Origin: Chitinophaga pendula
GTDB taxonomy: Bacteria; Bacteroidota; Bacteroidia; Chitinophagales; Chitinophagaceae
Length of the DNA: 64,000 nt
Direction of reading: 5' to 3'
Assembly (NCBI RefSeq): GCF_020386615.1
Contig: NZ_CP077769.1
Location: 496,001 to 560,000 of the forward strand
The notes beneath the pieces are model-generated. The model searched no databases and was not told the DNA's origin. It was given only the letters and a program-made list of their open reading frames with translations. Numbering within the stretch: the first letter of the stretch is position 1; the number at the start of each line of letters is the position of its first letter. Positions 25,366 to 34,100 of the stretch are shown here, piece by piece. The position numbers and the translations under genes were made by a program.

Positions 25366-27486
25366 CTATTTTTGAGTGGTGTTGTCTTTAATATCTATTC
25401 CTACACGTTGCAGATAAGCTATGAGCGCTATGATCTCCCGGTCAGGCGGCGTGATCAGCTTATCTTTTATGAGATTGTCGGATATCTGTTTGGCCTGTTG
25501 GGCAAGATCCTTTTGGGCTTGTGATTCATATCCGGCTGGATAAGGAACGCCCAACTTACGCATGACACTGATCATAGCGGCTGTCTTGGCTTTATCGATA
25601 TTATTGTCAAATAACCAGGGATAGGAGGGCATGATAGAGCCAGGTGACATAGACATCGGGTCCAGCATATGGTTGTAATGCCAGGAATCAGGATACTTCC
25701 CACCGATGCGTGCAAGATCAGGTCCTGTACGTTTGGACCCCCACTGGAACGGATGGTCGTATACAAACTCACCTGCTTTGGAGTATTCTCCATATCTGGC
25801 GACCTCATCCCGGAACGGACGTATCATTTGTGAATGGCAGGTATAACATCCTTCGCGTATATAGATATCACGACCATGTAATTCGAGAGGAGTATAAGGT
25901 TTTACACTGCTGATGGTAGGTATATTGCTCCGTATCAGGAAGGTGGGTATTAATTCTATGATACCCCCTATACCTACTACAATGAGACTGAATACAGCCA
26001 TTTGAACAGGTCTCCGCTCTATCCAATTGTGCCAATGTGCTTTGCCATAGGTCGAGGGTATTTTAACCAACGGTGCTGCAGTGGCAGGCTCGTTAGCTAC
26101 GAATACACCACGTTTGATGGTACGGACGAGATTTAGGATCATCAGGATCACACCACTTACATAAAATAGTCCACCGAGTGCTCGTAAGGCATACATGGGA
26201 ACGATGGTCGTTACCGTCTCCAGGAACTGGAACTTCAGCTGTCCTTCCTCCGTGAATTGTTTCCACATCATGCTCTGGGTAAAGGCTGCCCAGTACAAAG
26301 GGATGGCGTAAAAGATGATACCCAGCGTGCCGATCCAGAAGTGTGCATTGGCCCATTTGCGGGAGTATAAAGTAGTGGAAAACAAACGTGGGATCATCCA
26401 ATAGAGAATACCAAATGTCAGGAAGCCATTCCACCCCAGGGCACCGATGTGTACGTGTGCAATGGTCCAATCGGTATAGTGACTGATCGCATTGACATTT
26501 TTCAGGGACAGCATGGGGCCTTCAAATGTGGACATGCCATAACAGGTCAACGCCACTACGAAGAATTTCAATATCGCATCTTCCCGCACTTTATCCCATG
26601 CACCACGTAAGGTGAGTAGTCCATTCAGCATCCCGCCCCAGGAAGGGGCTATCAACATGATGGAGAACACTGTTCCAAGAGATTGTGCCCATTCCGGTAG
26701 TGCAGTGTACAGCAGATGATGAGGCCCTGCCCAGATATAGATAAAGATCAGTGCCCAGAAGTGTATGATAGACCAGCGATAAGAATATACAGGTCTGTTG
26801 GCCGCTTTGGGGATAAAATAATACATCAGTCCGAGATACGGTGTGGTCAGGAAAAAAGCTACGGCATTGTGTCCATACCACCATTGTACCAGTGCATCCT
26901 GCACACCAGCGTACCAGGAATAGCTTTTAAATAAAGATAATGGTAGTTCAAAAGAGTTAATGATGTGTAACATGGCTATTGCCACCCAGGTACCTATATA
27001 GAACCAGATCGCAACATACAGATGTGCGACCCGTCTGCGGAGGATTGTTCCCAACATATTGGCGCCAAAGACTACCCATATTAAGGTAATGGCGATATCG
27101 AAAGGCCACTCCAGTTCCGCATATTCTTTTCCGGTTGTGTAGCCAAGAAATAGTGTAATGGCGCCGCCTGCAATGATCGCCTGCCATCCCCAGAAATGTA
27201 TCTTACTGAGAACATCGCTGAACATACGGGCTTTACAAAGCCGTTGCAGGGAATAATATACACCCATAAAGATGCCATTACCCACAAATGCAAAGATGAC
27301 GGCGTTAGTATGTACTGGGCGTAGGCGTCCGAAGGTAACAGGCGCAAAGCCCAGATTGAGTTCTGGCAATACTAGTTCCAGTGCTGCCCAAAGGCCAGCC
27401 AGCATACCTATTAATCCCCAGAATACCGAGGCATAAGCAAACCATTTAACAGTACGATTATCGTAATAGAATTTTTCGAGAGACAT
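25366..27486 (-). CDS. ccoNO: Fused cbb3 oxidase subunits I and II (CcoN-CcoO)
   Basis: 706 residues from the ATG at 27486; a GTG two codons earlier is possible. Residues ~1-480 are the CcoN heme-copper subunit with about twelve helices (AHVHIGALGWNGFLTFGILY carries conserved His; WWYGHNAVAFFLTTPYLG the copper/heme region). Residues ~500-706 are CcoO: a membrane anchor, then CYTCHSQMIRPFRDEV with the heme c motif and a Met-bearing C-terminal region. The fusion is known in Bacteroidota. It is the catalytic core of a high-affinity, proton-pumping terminal oxidase used at low oxygen. Confidence 0.96.
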   Translation of the reverse strand: MSLEKFYYDNRTVKWFAYASVFWGLIGMLAGLWAALELVLPELNLGFAPVTFGRLRPVHTNAVIFAFVGNGIFMGVYYSLQRLCKARMFSDVLSKIHFWGWQAIIAGGAITLFLGYTTGKEYAELEWPFDIAITLIWVVFGANMLGTILRRRVAHLYVAIWFYIGTWVAIAMLHIINSFELPLSLFKSYSWYAGVQDALVQWWYGHNAVAFFLTTPYLGLMYYFIPKAANRPVYSYRWSIIHFWALIFIYIWAGPHHLLYTALPEWAQSLGTVFSIMLIAPSWGGMLNGLLTLRGAWDKVREDAILKFFVVALTCYGMSTFEGPMLSLKNVNAISHYTDWTIAHVHIGALGWNGFLTFGILYWMIPRLFSTTLYSRKWANAHFWIGTLGIIFYAIPLYWAAFTQSMMWKQFTEEGQLKFQFLETVTTIVPMYALRALGGLFYVSGVILMILNLVRTIKRGVFVANEPATAAPLVKIPSTYGKAHWHNWIERRPVQMAVFSLIVVGIGGIIELIPTFLIRSNIPTISSVKPYTPLELHGRDIYIREGCYTCHSQMIRPFRDEVARYGEYSKAGEFVYDHPFQWGSKRTGPDLARIGGKYPDSWHYNHMLDPMSMSPGSIMPSYPWLFDNNIDKAKTAAMISVMRKLGVPYPAGYESQAQKDLAQQAKQISDNLIKDKLITPPDREIIALIAYLQRVGIDIKDNTTQK

Positions 27487-27492
27487 ATGCAC

Positions 27493-27648
27493 TTATTGTT
27501 CTTTATCAGATTTGTCGTCAAATAAAATGCGGTGAGCCGGGGAGAAGTCATCTTTATATTGGCCGTCTTTTACAGACCAGATGAAAGCCAGCAGAAAAAA
27601 TAAAGCCACTGCCAGGCTCGCACCCAGTAATAATATGATCACGTTCAT
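27493..27648 (-). CDS. ccoS: CcoS, cbb3 oxidase assembly protein
   Basis: 51 residues, translated by hand because it is short: MNVIILLLGASLAVALFFLL begins a single membrane helix, followed by FIWSVKDGQYKDD, the CcoS signature (W.....GQ.DD), and a polar tail. CcoS is required for heme/copper insertion into cbb3 oxidase. It ends 6 bp before the ccoNO ATG and begins 78 bp after ccoI. Confidence 0.92.
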   Translation of the reverse strand: MNVIILLLGASLAVALFFLLAFIWSVKDGQYKDDFSPAHRILFDDKSDKEQ

Positions 27649-27726
27649 AATGAAGTATTAGGTGATATATGCTTTTTGCAGTGATGTAAAATTACGTCTG
27701 GACTATCCCTGTGCAGATGATCGGAA

Positions 27727-30123
27727 TCAATCTGTGGTATGATACTGGTCAATCTTTTGGGTGTTGCCGGTCTGCAGGCGTCTGCCAGCCCATTCGCTAC
27801 AACAATAGGTGAGTAGGATGATGCTGATAGAGCTGGCAGGCATCAGGATAGCGGCCATGAGTGGAGAGAGTATGCCTTGTACAGCGAAGTACAGTCCTGT
27901 TAAATTGTATAGTATGGAGTAGATAAAACTGGCTACTATGATTTTTTTGTTCACCTGGCATAGGCGAATAAAAGCAGGTAGCATATACAACCGTGATGCT
28001 GCCAGGATGCCATCGCTGGCAGGCGTGAAATTATTGATGTCTTCTGCAATGGACAATCCGGTATTACTTTGTCGTAAGGCACCCGCGTCATTGAGGCCAT
28101 CGCCGATCATCAGTACTTGTTTACCTTGTTGCTGCAATGTCTGTATGTAAGCTAGTTTGTCTGCCGGTTGTTGCAGGAAACGCAGTTCTGCGTCAGGACC
28201 CATCATCTGCCGTAATGCGGGCGCTTCGTGAGCATTATCACCTGATAATACAGACATGGGGAAACGGAGCCGTTTCAATAAAGCAACGATGCCGAAACGG
28301 TAGCGATTACTGATAGTGTAATAGCCAGCATATACACCATTTATATTCACATGTACAGTAGTGCCTTTTGTGGGTAGGTCAGCGGGACCTCCTGAATAGC
28401 CAGCGTTTCCCAGCCGGATATGGTGATTCCCGTTAACGCTGCCGCAGATACCATGTCCGGGAGTTTCTATGACGGCTTTTACCAGTAGTGAGCTATCTTT
28501 GCGTAATGCCCTGCTGGCAGGATGCTGTGATTGCCCGGCCAGCGCTCCGATCGAATGTATTTCGCTACGCTGTAGTTTTCGCCCGTACCAGCGTACAACT
28601 GCACCGTCTTTTTCCGTCAACGTACCTGTTTTGTCAAAGACGATATGATCAGTGGCTGCCAGCGTTTCTATAGTCTCTGCATTCCGTAAGAATAATTGAT
28701 GACGACTTAGTATACGCAGGATATGTCCATTCGTAAAGGAGGCCGTCAACAGTAATGCACAGGGGCAGGCCACTATTAACACAGCTGTCACCGAAGGCCA
28801 TATCCTAGCCGGGTCATTGATTGACCAGTATATAGCTGTTATAGCGGCAATAGACAGTACTATCCAGCCAAAACTCTTACCTAATACATGGATGAAAGAT
28901 GCATGTTCAGGTTGCCGTTTCATCTCGTCTCTATTCCATAAATCTGTAAGGTAGCTTTGTGCTACCTCCCGTATTGTTAGTAACTCAATGTTACCTGACA
29001 ACTGTCTGCCGCCGGCATAGATGATCTCGCCCGTTTGTTTTTCAACCGGCATAGATTCCCCGGTAACGAAACTATAATCGATCAATGCTTTACCTTTTGA
29101 CAGAATACCATCAGCGGGGATTAACTCCTGGTGATGTACCAGGAGCGTATCCCCCGTTTTTACACTAGGAAGTGGGGTAGGGATAGACTGCCCCGATTTG
29201 ATCACAGAAACGGATATAGGGAAATAGGACGTATAGTCTCTGTCAAAAGATAATCCTTGGTATGTTTTTTCTTGTAGTATCCTACCAGTCAGCATGAATA
29301 ACACGATGCCTGTCATAGAATCAAAAAATCCCGCACCGGTACCGGATAATATATCGATGAAGCTCCTGATGAATGTAGTAATGATGGCGAGTACAATGGG
29401 GGTGTCAATGTTGATAAAGCCATTTTTTAAGCCTTTCCAGGCAGAACGGAAAAAAGGTTGTGCACTATAGAGAAATACAGGTAATGCCAATGCCAGGTTA
29501 AGGTATCGGAAGATATTGCTCATCTGGCTATCCATCCCTTTCTCTCCGGAAAAGTATTCAGGAAAACTCAGTAGCATAATATTGGCAAAACAGAATCCAG
29601 CCACGCCAACCTGATAGATCAATTGCCGGTTGGTCTTGACCGTTTTTACATCGAGATCCTGTAGGCTTATATATGGCTCATAACCTATGCTCGTCAATGT
29701 CTCAGCTATGCTTCGCAGGCTGCTTTTATCCTTTTGATATACAATACTGGCCTCCTTACGGGTAAAGTGTACTTCTACGCGTTCGACCCCGCTGTCTAGC
29801 TGATTTAGATGTTCCAGTAACCACAAGCAAGAACTGCAATGTATAGCTGGGAGGTAAAAAGTTACGTGATCACGTATATCATCCTGGTAACGGATCAGCC
29901 TTTGCTGTATGTGCTCATCATCCAGGAAAGCGAACTTGTCGCTACGAACAGAGACGCGTTGTGAGTGGCCTGGTTTTTCATTAAGAGAATAATAAGTGCA
30001 GAGGTCATGCTCCTGCAGGAGCTCATATACCATGCGGCAGCCGTTACAACAGAACGCTTCATGCGCCGTACAACGCTCGCCGCAATGTTTACAGGTCGAT
30101 ACACTGGAGGTCTGCACTTTCAT
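27727..30123 (-). CDS. ccoI: CcoI/FixI copper-type P1B ATPase
   Basis: 798 residues. A Cys-rich N-terminus (CKHCGERC, CCNGC) is followed by a heavy-metal-associated domain with HCSSCLW near residue 95. The ATPase core has the transmembrane CPC (VACPCALLLTASF), the phosphorylation motif DKTGTLTE, and MIGDGLNDAGAL. It exports Cu(I) for assembly of the cbb3 binuclear centre. As the first gene of the minus-strand cluster it begins the assembly/structural operon that runs to 21640. The upstream 200 bp contain a decayed gene rather than an obvious promoter. Confidence 0.95.
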   Translation of the reverse strand: MKVQTSSVSTCKHCGERCTAHEAFCCNGCRMVYELLQEHDLCTYYSLNEKPGHSQRVSVRSDKFAFLDDEHIQQRLIRYQDDIRDHVTFYLPAIHCSSCLWLLEHLNQLDSGVERVEVHFTRKEASIVYQKDKSSLRSIAETLTSIGYEPYISLQDLDVKTVKTNRQLIYQVGVAGFCFANIMLLSFPEYFSGEKGMDSQMSNIFRYLNLALALPVFLYSAQPFFRSAWKGLKNGFINIDTPIVLAIITTFIRSFIDILSGTGAGFFDSMTGIVLFMLTGRILQEKTYQGLSFDRDYTSYFPISVSVIKSGQSIPTPLPSVKTGDTLLVHHQELIPADGILSKGKALIDYSFVTGESMPVEKQTGEIIYAGGRQLSGNIELLTIREVAQSYLTDLWNRDEMKRQPEHASFIHVLGKSFGWIVLSIAAITAIYWSINDPARIWPSVTAVLIVACPCALLLTASFTNGHILRILSRHQLFLRNAETIETLAATDHIVFDKTGTLTEKDGAVVRWYGRKLQRSEIHSIGALAGQSQHPASRALRKDSSLLVKAVIETPGHGICGSVNGNHHIRLGNAGYSGGPADLPTKGTTVHVNINGVYAGYYTISNRYRFGIVALLKRLRFPMSVLSGDNAHEAPALRQMMGPDAELRFLQQPADKLAYIQTLQQQGKQVLMIGDGLNDAGALRQSNTGLSIAEDINNFTPASDGILAASRLYMLPAFIRLCQVNKKIIVASFIYSILYNLTGLYFAVQGILSPLMAAILMPASSISIILLTYCCSEWAGRRLQTGNTQKIDQYHTTD

Positions 30124-30200
30124 GGCTCAAAAGTAGATCCCGTAAGATGGGTAAAACATGAGGATGGTCAGGGCTGGAGATGACTGTTGTCAGGATTTTC

Positions 30201-30618
30201 TTAATGCTCTATTTTCCTTTGCATATCGAACCTAGTTATACTATCTTCCTTGATATTGATAAACTTTGATTTTAGGGTGTCAGTTAGCTGATATTTATTA
30301 ACAGCCCTATGGGATTCAGTACTTTCTGAAATAGGAAGAATTCCTGTAAATTCAACCCTACCGTTTTAGTGGTGCATATGTTAAGGCGAATTTGATTTTT
30401 GGGATTAAATACATCTTCATTTGATATATCAATTGGTGGATAGGATACTTCCTGTATAATTTCACCTTCCTAATCCTAGACGAACCATTTACCGTCAGCT
30501 ACGCCATCTTGAAACTAACAATACTTGATATATTGCCATTGTCAAATTTGGAAATTGCCTTTCCGCGTAGGGCTTTTTTGATTGTGAATAATAATAACAA
30601 TAACGATTTGCTTTTGAC
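30201..30618 (-). pseudogene. Decayed MORN/YwqK-like secreted protein gene
   Basis: Hand translation in three pieces gives one coherent protein: a hydrophobic leader (KSKSLLLLLFTI), then KFDNGNISSIVSF, then after a one-base frameshift near 30508 DGVADGKWFV, two in-frame TAG codons within three codons (about 30471-30480), EGEIIQEVSYP, and after another frameshift near 30358 a 52-codon run ending RFDMQRKIEH and TAA at 30201. DG-x2-DG-x-W is typical of MORN/YwqK-type antitoxin-like proteins. No ATG survives at the leader. It lies downstream of the RHS toxin and its small lipoprotein, a usual place for spare immunity genes. Confidence 0.65.
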
Positions 30619-30819
30619 TTAATGTATTAGTCAATATGCTTTAAGGAGGACAACCGAAGCCTATGATAAATGCTAATAAGTTTATTTCACGTTTATAAAG
30701 ATTGTATTTATTTCATTATGACTAAGGCTTTTTACGCTACCTAAGTACGTAATTCAAAAAACAATAGTACTCTAGATATTAACTTTTGTTTTGTAACCTA
30801 AATATTATCTTATCTATGT
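30619..30819. other. AT-rich gap, nothing recognised
   Basis: About 200 bp between the decayed gene and the small lipoprotein gene. No ORF, clear hairpin or promoter was found. Its AT content matches the toxin cassette rather than the neighbouring operons. Confidence 0.5.
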
Positions 30820-31170
30820 TTATTTTAATGATAAAAAGAAGGTGTCTGGTTGATTTCCCAGATAGCTAATTGTATCACGAACAACAAGCATTAAAGATGT
30901 ATCATTAATCAATTTATAAGAATCGAGCATGTTGTACCGCATATAATTTTTTAGTACGGCCTTCTTATCTCCATTCAAAAATGACATTACTTGGATGCAA
31001 TTTTGAGTTGTTGCATTTCCAGAAATATAATAAATGCCTACTCTATAATCCTTACCAGGAACTGATATGTTGACTAATTCTCGTCTTTCAACTTCAAACA
31101 ACTTAGTAGAAGGAGAAAAGCAAGCCGCTAAAATCATATTTAAGGATATATACATTAATTTTTGTCTCAT
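30820..31170 (-). CDS. Small lipoprotein, candidate immunity protein of the RHS toxin
   Basis: 116 residues from the ATG at 31170; a GTG at 31179 would overlap the RHS stop as GTGA. A lipoprotein signal peptide ends MILAAC. The rest is beta-rich with no family I recognise (KLFEVERRELVNISVPGKDY; SLMLVVRDTISYLG). Its start lies within a few bases of the toxin stop, the standard layout for a toxin and its immunity gene, and its AT content matches the toxin tip. Against this, a periplasm-facing lipoprotein would be an unusual inhibitor for a cytosolic nuclease. Confidence 0.6.
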   Translation of the reverse strand: MRQKLMYISLNMILAACFSPSTKLFEVERRELVNISVPGKDYRVGIYYISGNATTQNCIQVMSFLNGDKKAVLKNYMRYNMLDSYKLINDTSLMLVVRDTISYLGNQPDTFFLSLK

Positions 31171-31175
31171 AATTG

Positions 31176-34100
31176 TCACTTATTATGCTTTTTAAAATAT
31201 TCGAACCCTGCTTTTATCCAATTCTGATCACGTGGATCATCTCCATATGGAGGTAATAATTTCTGAACTTTTTGATAAGAAGCGGGGCCAAGTCCATCAC
31301 TCGGTATTGTTTCCAAAATTTGTATTTTTATTTGCCACTCAGGTTGAGAGGTGCGATCATCAATTTGCGCCTCCCCTGCGCGCTCCAGCATTTGTGTTTC
31401 TGTTAACAAACCACCTAATGCAGCTTTTGCAACTGCTCCAAAATGATGATTACCTATGTCCTGTGACTCCATTTCTTTCCCTTCAAATGAAAATTTAGTC
31501 TTACCATCGTTAGCTAAACCAAATATTGAGCCCTTTTGATTTTTATAATCCCATTCACCTTTATTCCTTACCTTATTTTTAAAAGTAAAGGGGTTTACTA
31601 TGCCTTTTGCTTCCTTAATATTTCTGCTTAAAAGATTACTATATATTTCACCCGCCTCTATCTTTCCTCCTATTTCTCCTATGTAATTATTCGTGCCTTC
31701 TTTAAAATGATGGATGTAAACACTGGTACCGACCTCATTATTAGATATAATATCACCTCTATTGTTAAGAATAATGGTATCTCCCAAGAAATCCATATTC
31801 CGAATAGGGTTATTTTCCATTGCATTATAAGGAGATAAGGCATTGTTAGGTTTGGGATCAATCTGTCGCCATCTACCTATTTGAGGATCAAGAGTTCTAT
31901 GAAAGGCGTCATATTGATTTATTTCTAAGTCGGTTGTATGCTCTATCCCGTTGTATTTGTATCTATTCTCTAAGGGTCCAATAGCCTTATTACTTATCCC
32001 CGCCATCGTCAGCCCAAAAGGATAATAATGCGTCTCCTCCAGGATAGGTCCTGCTGCTCTACCAACCATTACATTATCAAAGAACACATCCTGCTGGCTT
32101 TCGTTCGAGGTATACACATATAGGTAACCACTCTTGCTCATGACCGTTTTGTCAACCGCTAACTGCTGCAACTGGTCCGGTTCGGCCTTCACCTGTTTCA
32201 CCCCGCTGTTATCTTCTACTAAGTTAAACTGCTCATCGAACAATACAAAGTTCAGGTAGGCTTTAGGTTTGTCGGGCTGATTCGGGTCCTGGTCGCGTTC
32301 TTTCAGACGTTGGTAATCATTGCTGTAGAAGTTGCTGGTAAACGGACTGCTGCCTCCCTGCTGCGCATTGCCATGTATCGAGGATTCCTGCGTGCTGGTG
32401 CTGAAGGCAGCGGCCAGGTCGGCCACCATATCTTCTACCGGGGTGGCTACTTTGTTATTGGAAGGTCCTTGAGATTTATAGAACGCCTGCGCGCTGAGCT
32501 GGATAGTGTCGCCAGCCATTACTTTCAGTACCAGAGACGGGCCGATCTTTTTGCCACCGCTTTGGGCGTTCAGTTTGGCCGTGAATTCGTTTTGATCCTG
32601 TCCGGATGGATAACCCACCGGCTTAGGACTACGCGTCTCTTCGATGTTGCTGAATAGCGCATTCTCTTTCGCTGCGTTGGATGATTCCATCGTAGCGGCG
32701 TACATGGAGAAGTCCGTCTGTTCGGTCAGCACCATGCGGGTGTTGCCCAGGTGGTCTTTCAGGAAATAGTCGAATACCGGACCACCGGCAACCCAGCGTA
32801 CCCGACCTTCTTCGTGGCCGAAGAACTGTAAGGTATCATTCTGGTAGACGAATCCACCGATATAGTCGGTAATGGTCGTTTTAGGCGAGCCACCGGTATT
32901 ATCTACCACCGTCTTACGCAGTTTGACGCCTGCGGCATCATACAGGTAGGAGATAGTGCCTTTGCCGGCTACGGTGATCTGCGCCGGCAGGTTTAGGTGA
33001 TTATAGACAATCCCATTAGCAGCGATGCCTTTGTTGCCATCCTGGGTCAGGTTGCCGTTGCTGTCGTAGGCATAGTCGTTCGTACCGGTGCCGTTGATCT
33101 CCTTAAAGTCTCCCAGTGTGGAAGTAGGATCATTCACCGCATCGGTCACACCTTTCAGCTTATTACTGTTCGCTAAATATTCATACGTCAGCTGGTCGAT
33201 CGGGACACTGCTGGTGCCTTTCAGACCCTGCTGGGTCATGGCTTTGATATTACCGTTCGCATCGTAGGCGGAAGTAGGATTGACACCATCCCCCATCTGC
33301 ATGCTGAAGTTTTTTGCGCCGGTCGCCCAGGTGCTGCCATTCCCTTCGGTGAAGTCCGCTTTCAGCAGGCGATTGGCTGCATCATAGCTATAGCCATAAG
33401 AGCGGCGTTGTCCATCTCCGGCACTCCGCCAGGTAGCACCGGCGATATTGCCATTGTACTGGCTGGCAGTATAACCGTAGTCATAGTACAACTCCGTACC
33501 GAAGAAATGTGTTTCGTTGGCGGTGATATAGTTTTTGTTGATCCCTTTCAGCCAGCCACGGATATTGTAGGCATAGTTCAGTGTCTCTAGCTTATTTCCC
33601 AGGGTTTTGGTTTGCAGCTGACCCATGGCGTCATACTCGTTGGTGGCAATCACCTTTAGCGGCTGATCATTGATCTGTTTACGCACCGTGAGTAATCTGC
33701 CGGCATCGTCATAGTCCAGCACCGTCAGTATGCGCGTACTGGTAGTAGGGACACTCTTCGCATTGTTATGATACTGGTAAGTACTGAGTATCTGACCGTT
33801 AAATCCATACAATGTGCTCACCACATCCTGGTTGCCATTCACATTATCGGCGATAGCCTGGATCACGCGGCCTTTGTCGTCATAGTGAGAAGTGGTGGTC
33901 AGCCATTGGGTGGTACCCAGTACGCGCACTTTAGTACCGGTTACCAGCCCGCGGATCATGCTGCTGGCAGCCGTAGCTACCTCGCGGGCAGGATCGCTGC
34001 TCTGTGGTTTGCTCAGGTCAGCAGTACGCAGTGCATGAGCACCGGTGTAATCATAGTTATCGTAAAAAGTATAGGTCAGCGGATCGACTTTGCTGGCATC

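Noticed and set aside
30127..30134. Exact -7-like box TACTTTTG on the minus strand before ccoI
   Set aside because: It lies 4 bp from the start codon, so transcription would begin at or inside the gene.
30250..30263. FNR-like box TTGAT-ATTG-ATAAA upstream of ccoI
   Set aside because: Nine of ten positions match, and the oxidase would be a logical target, but the bases are explained as codons of the decayed gene (about 30201-30618) and no matching promoter follows.
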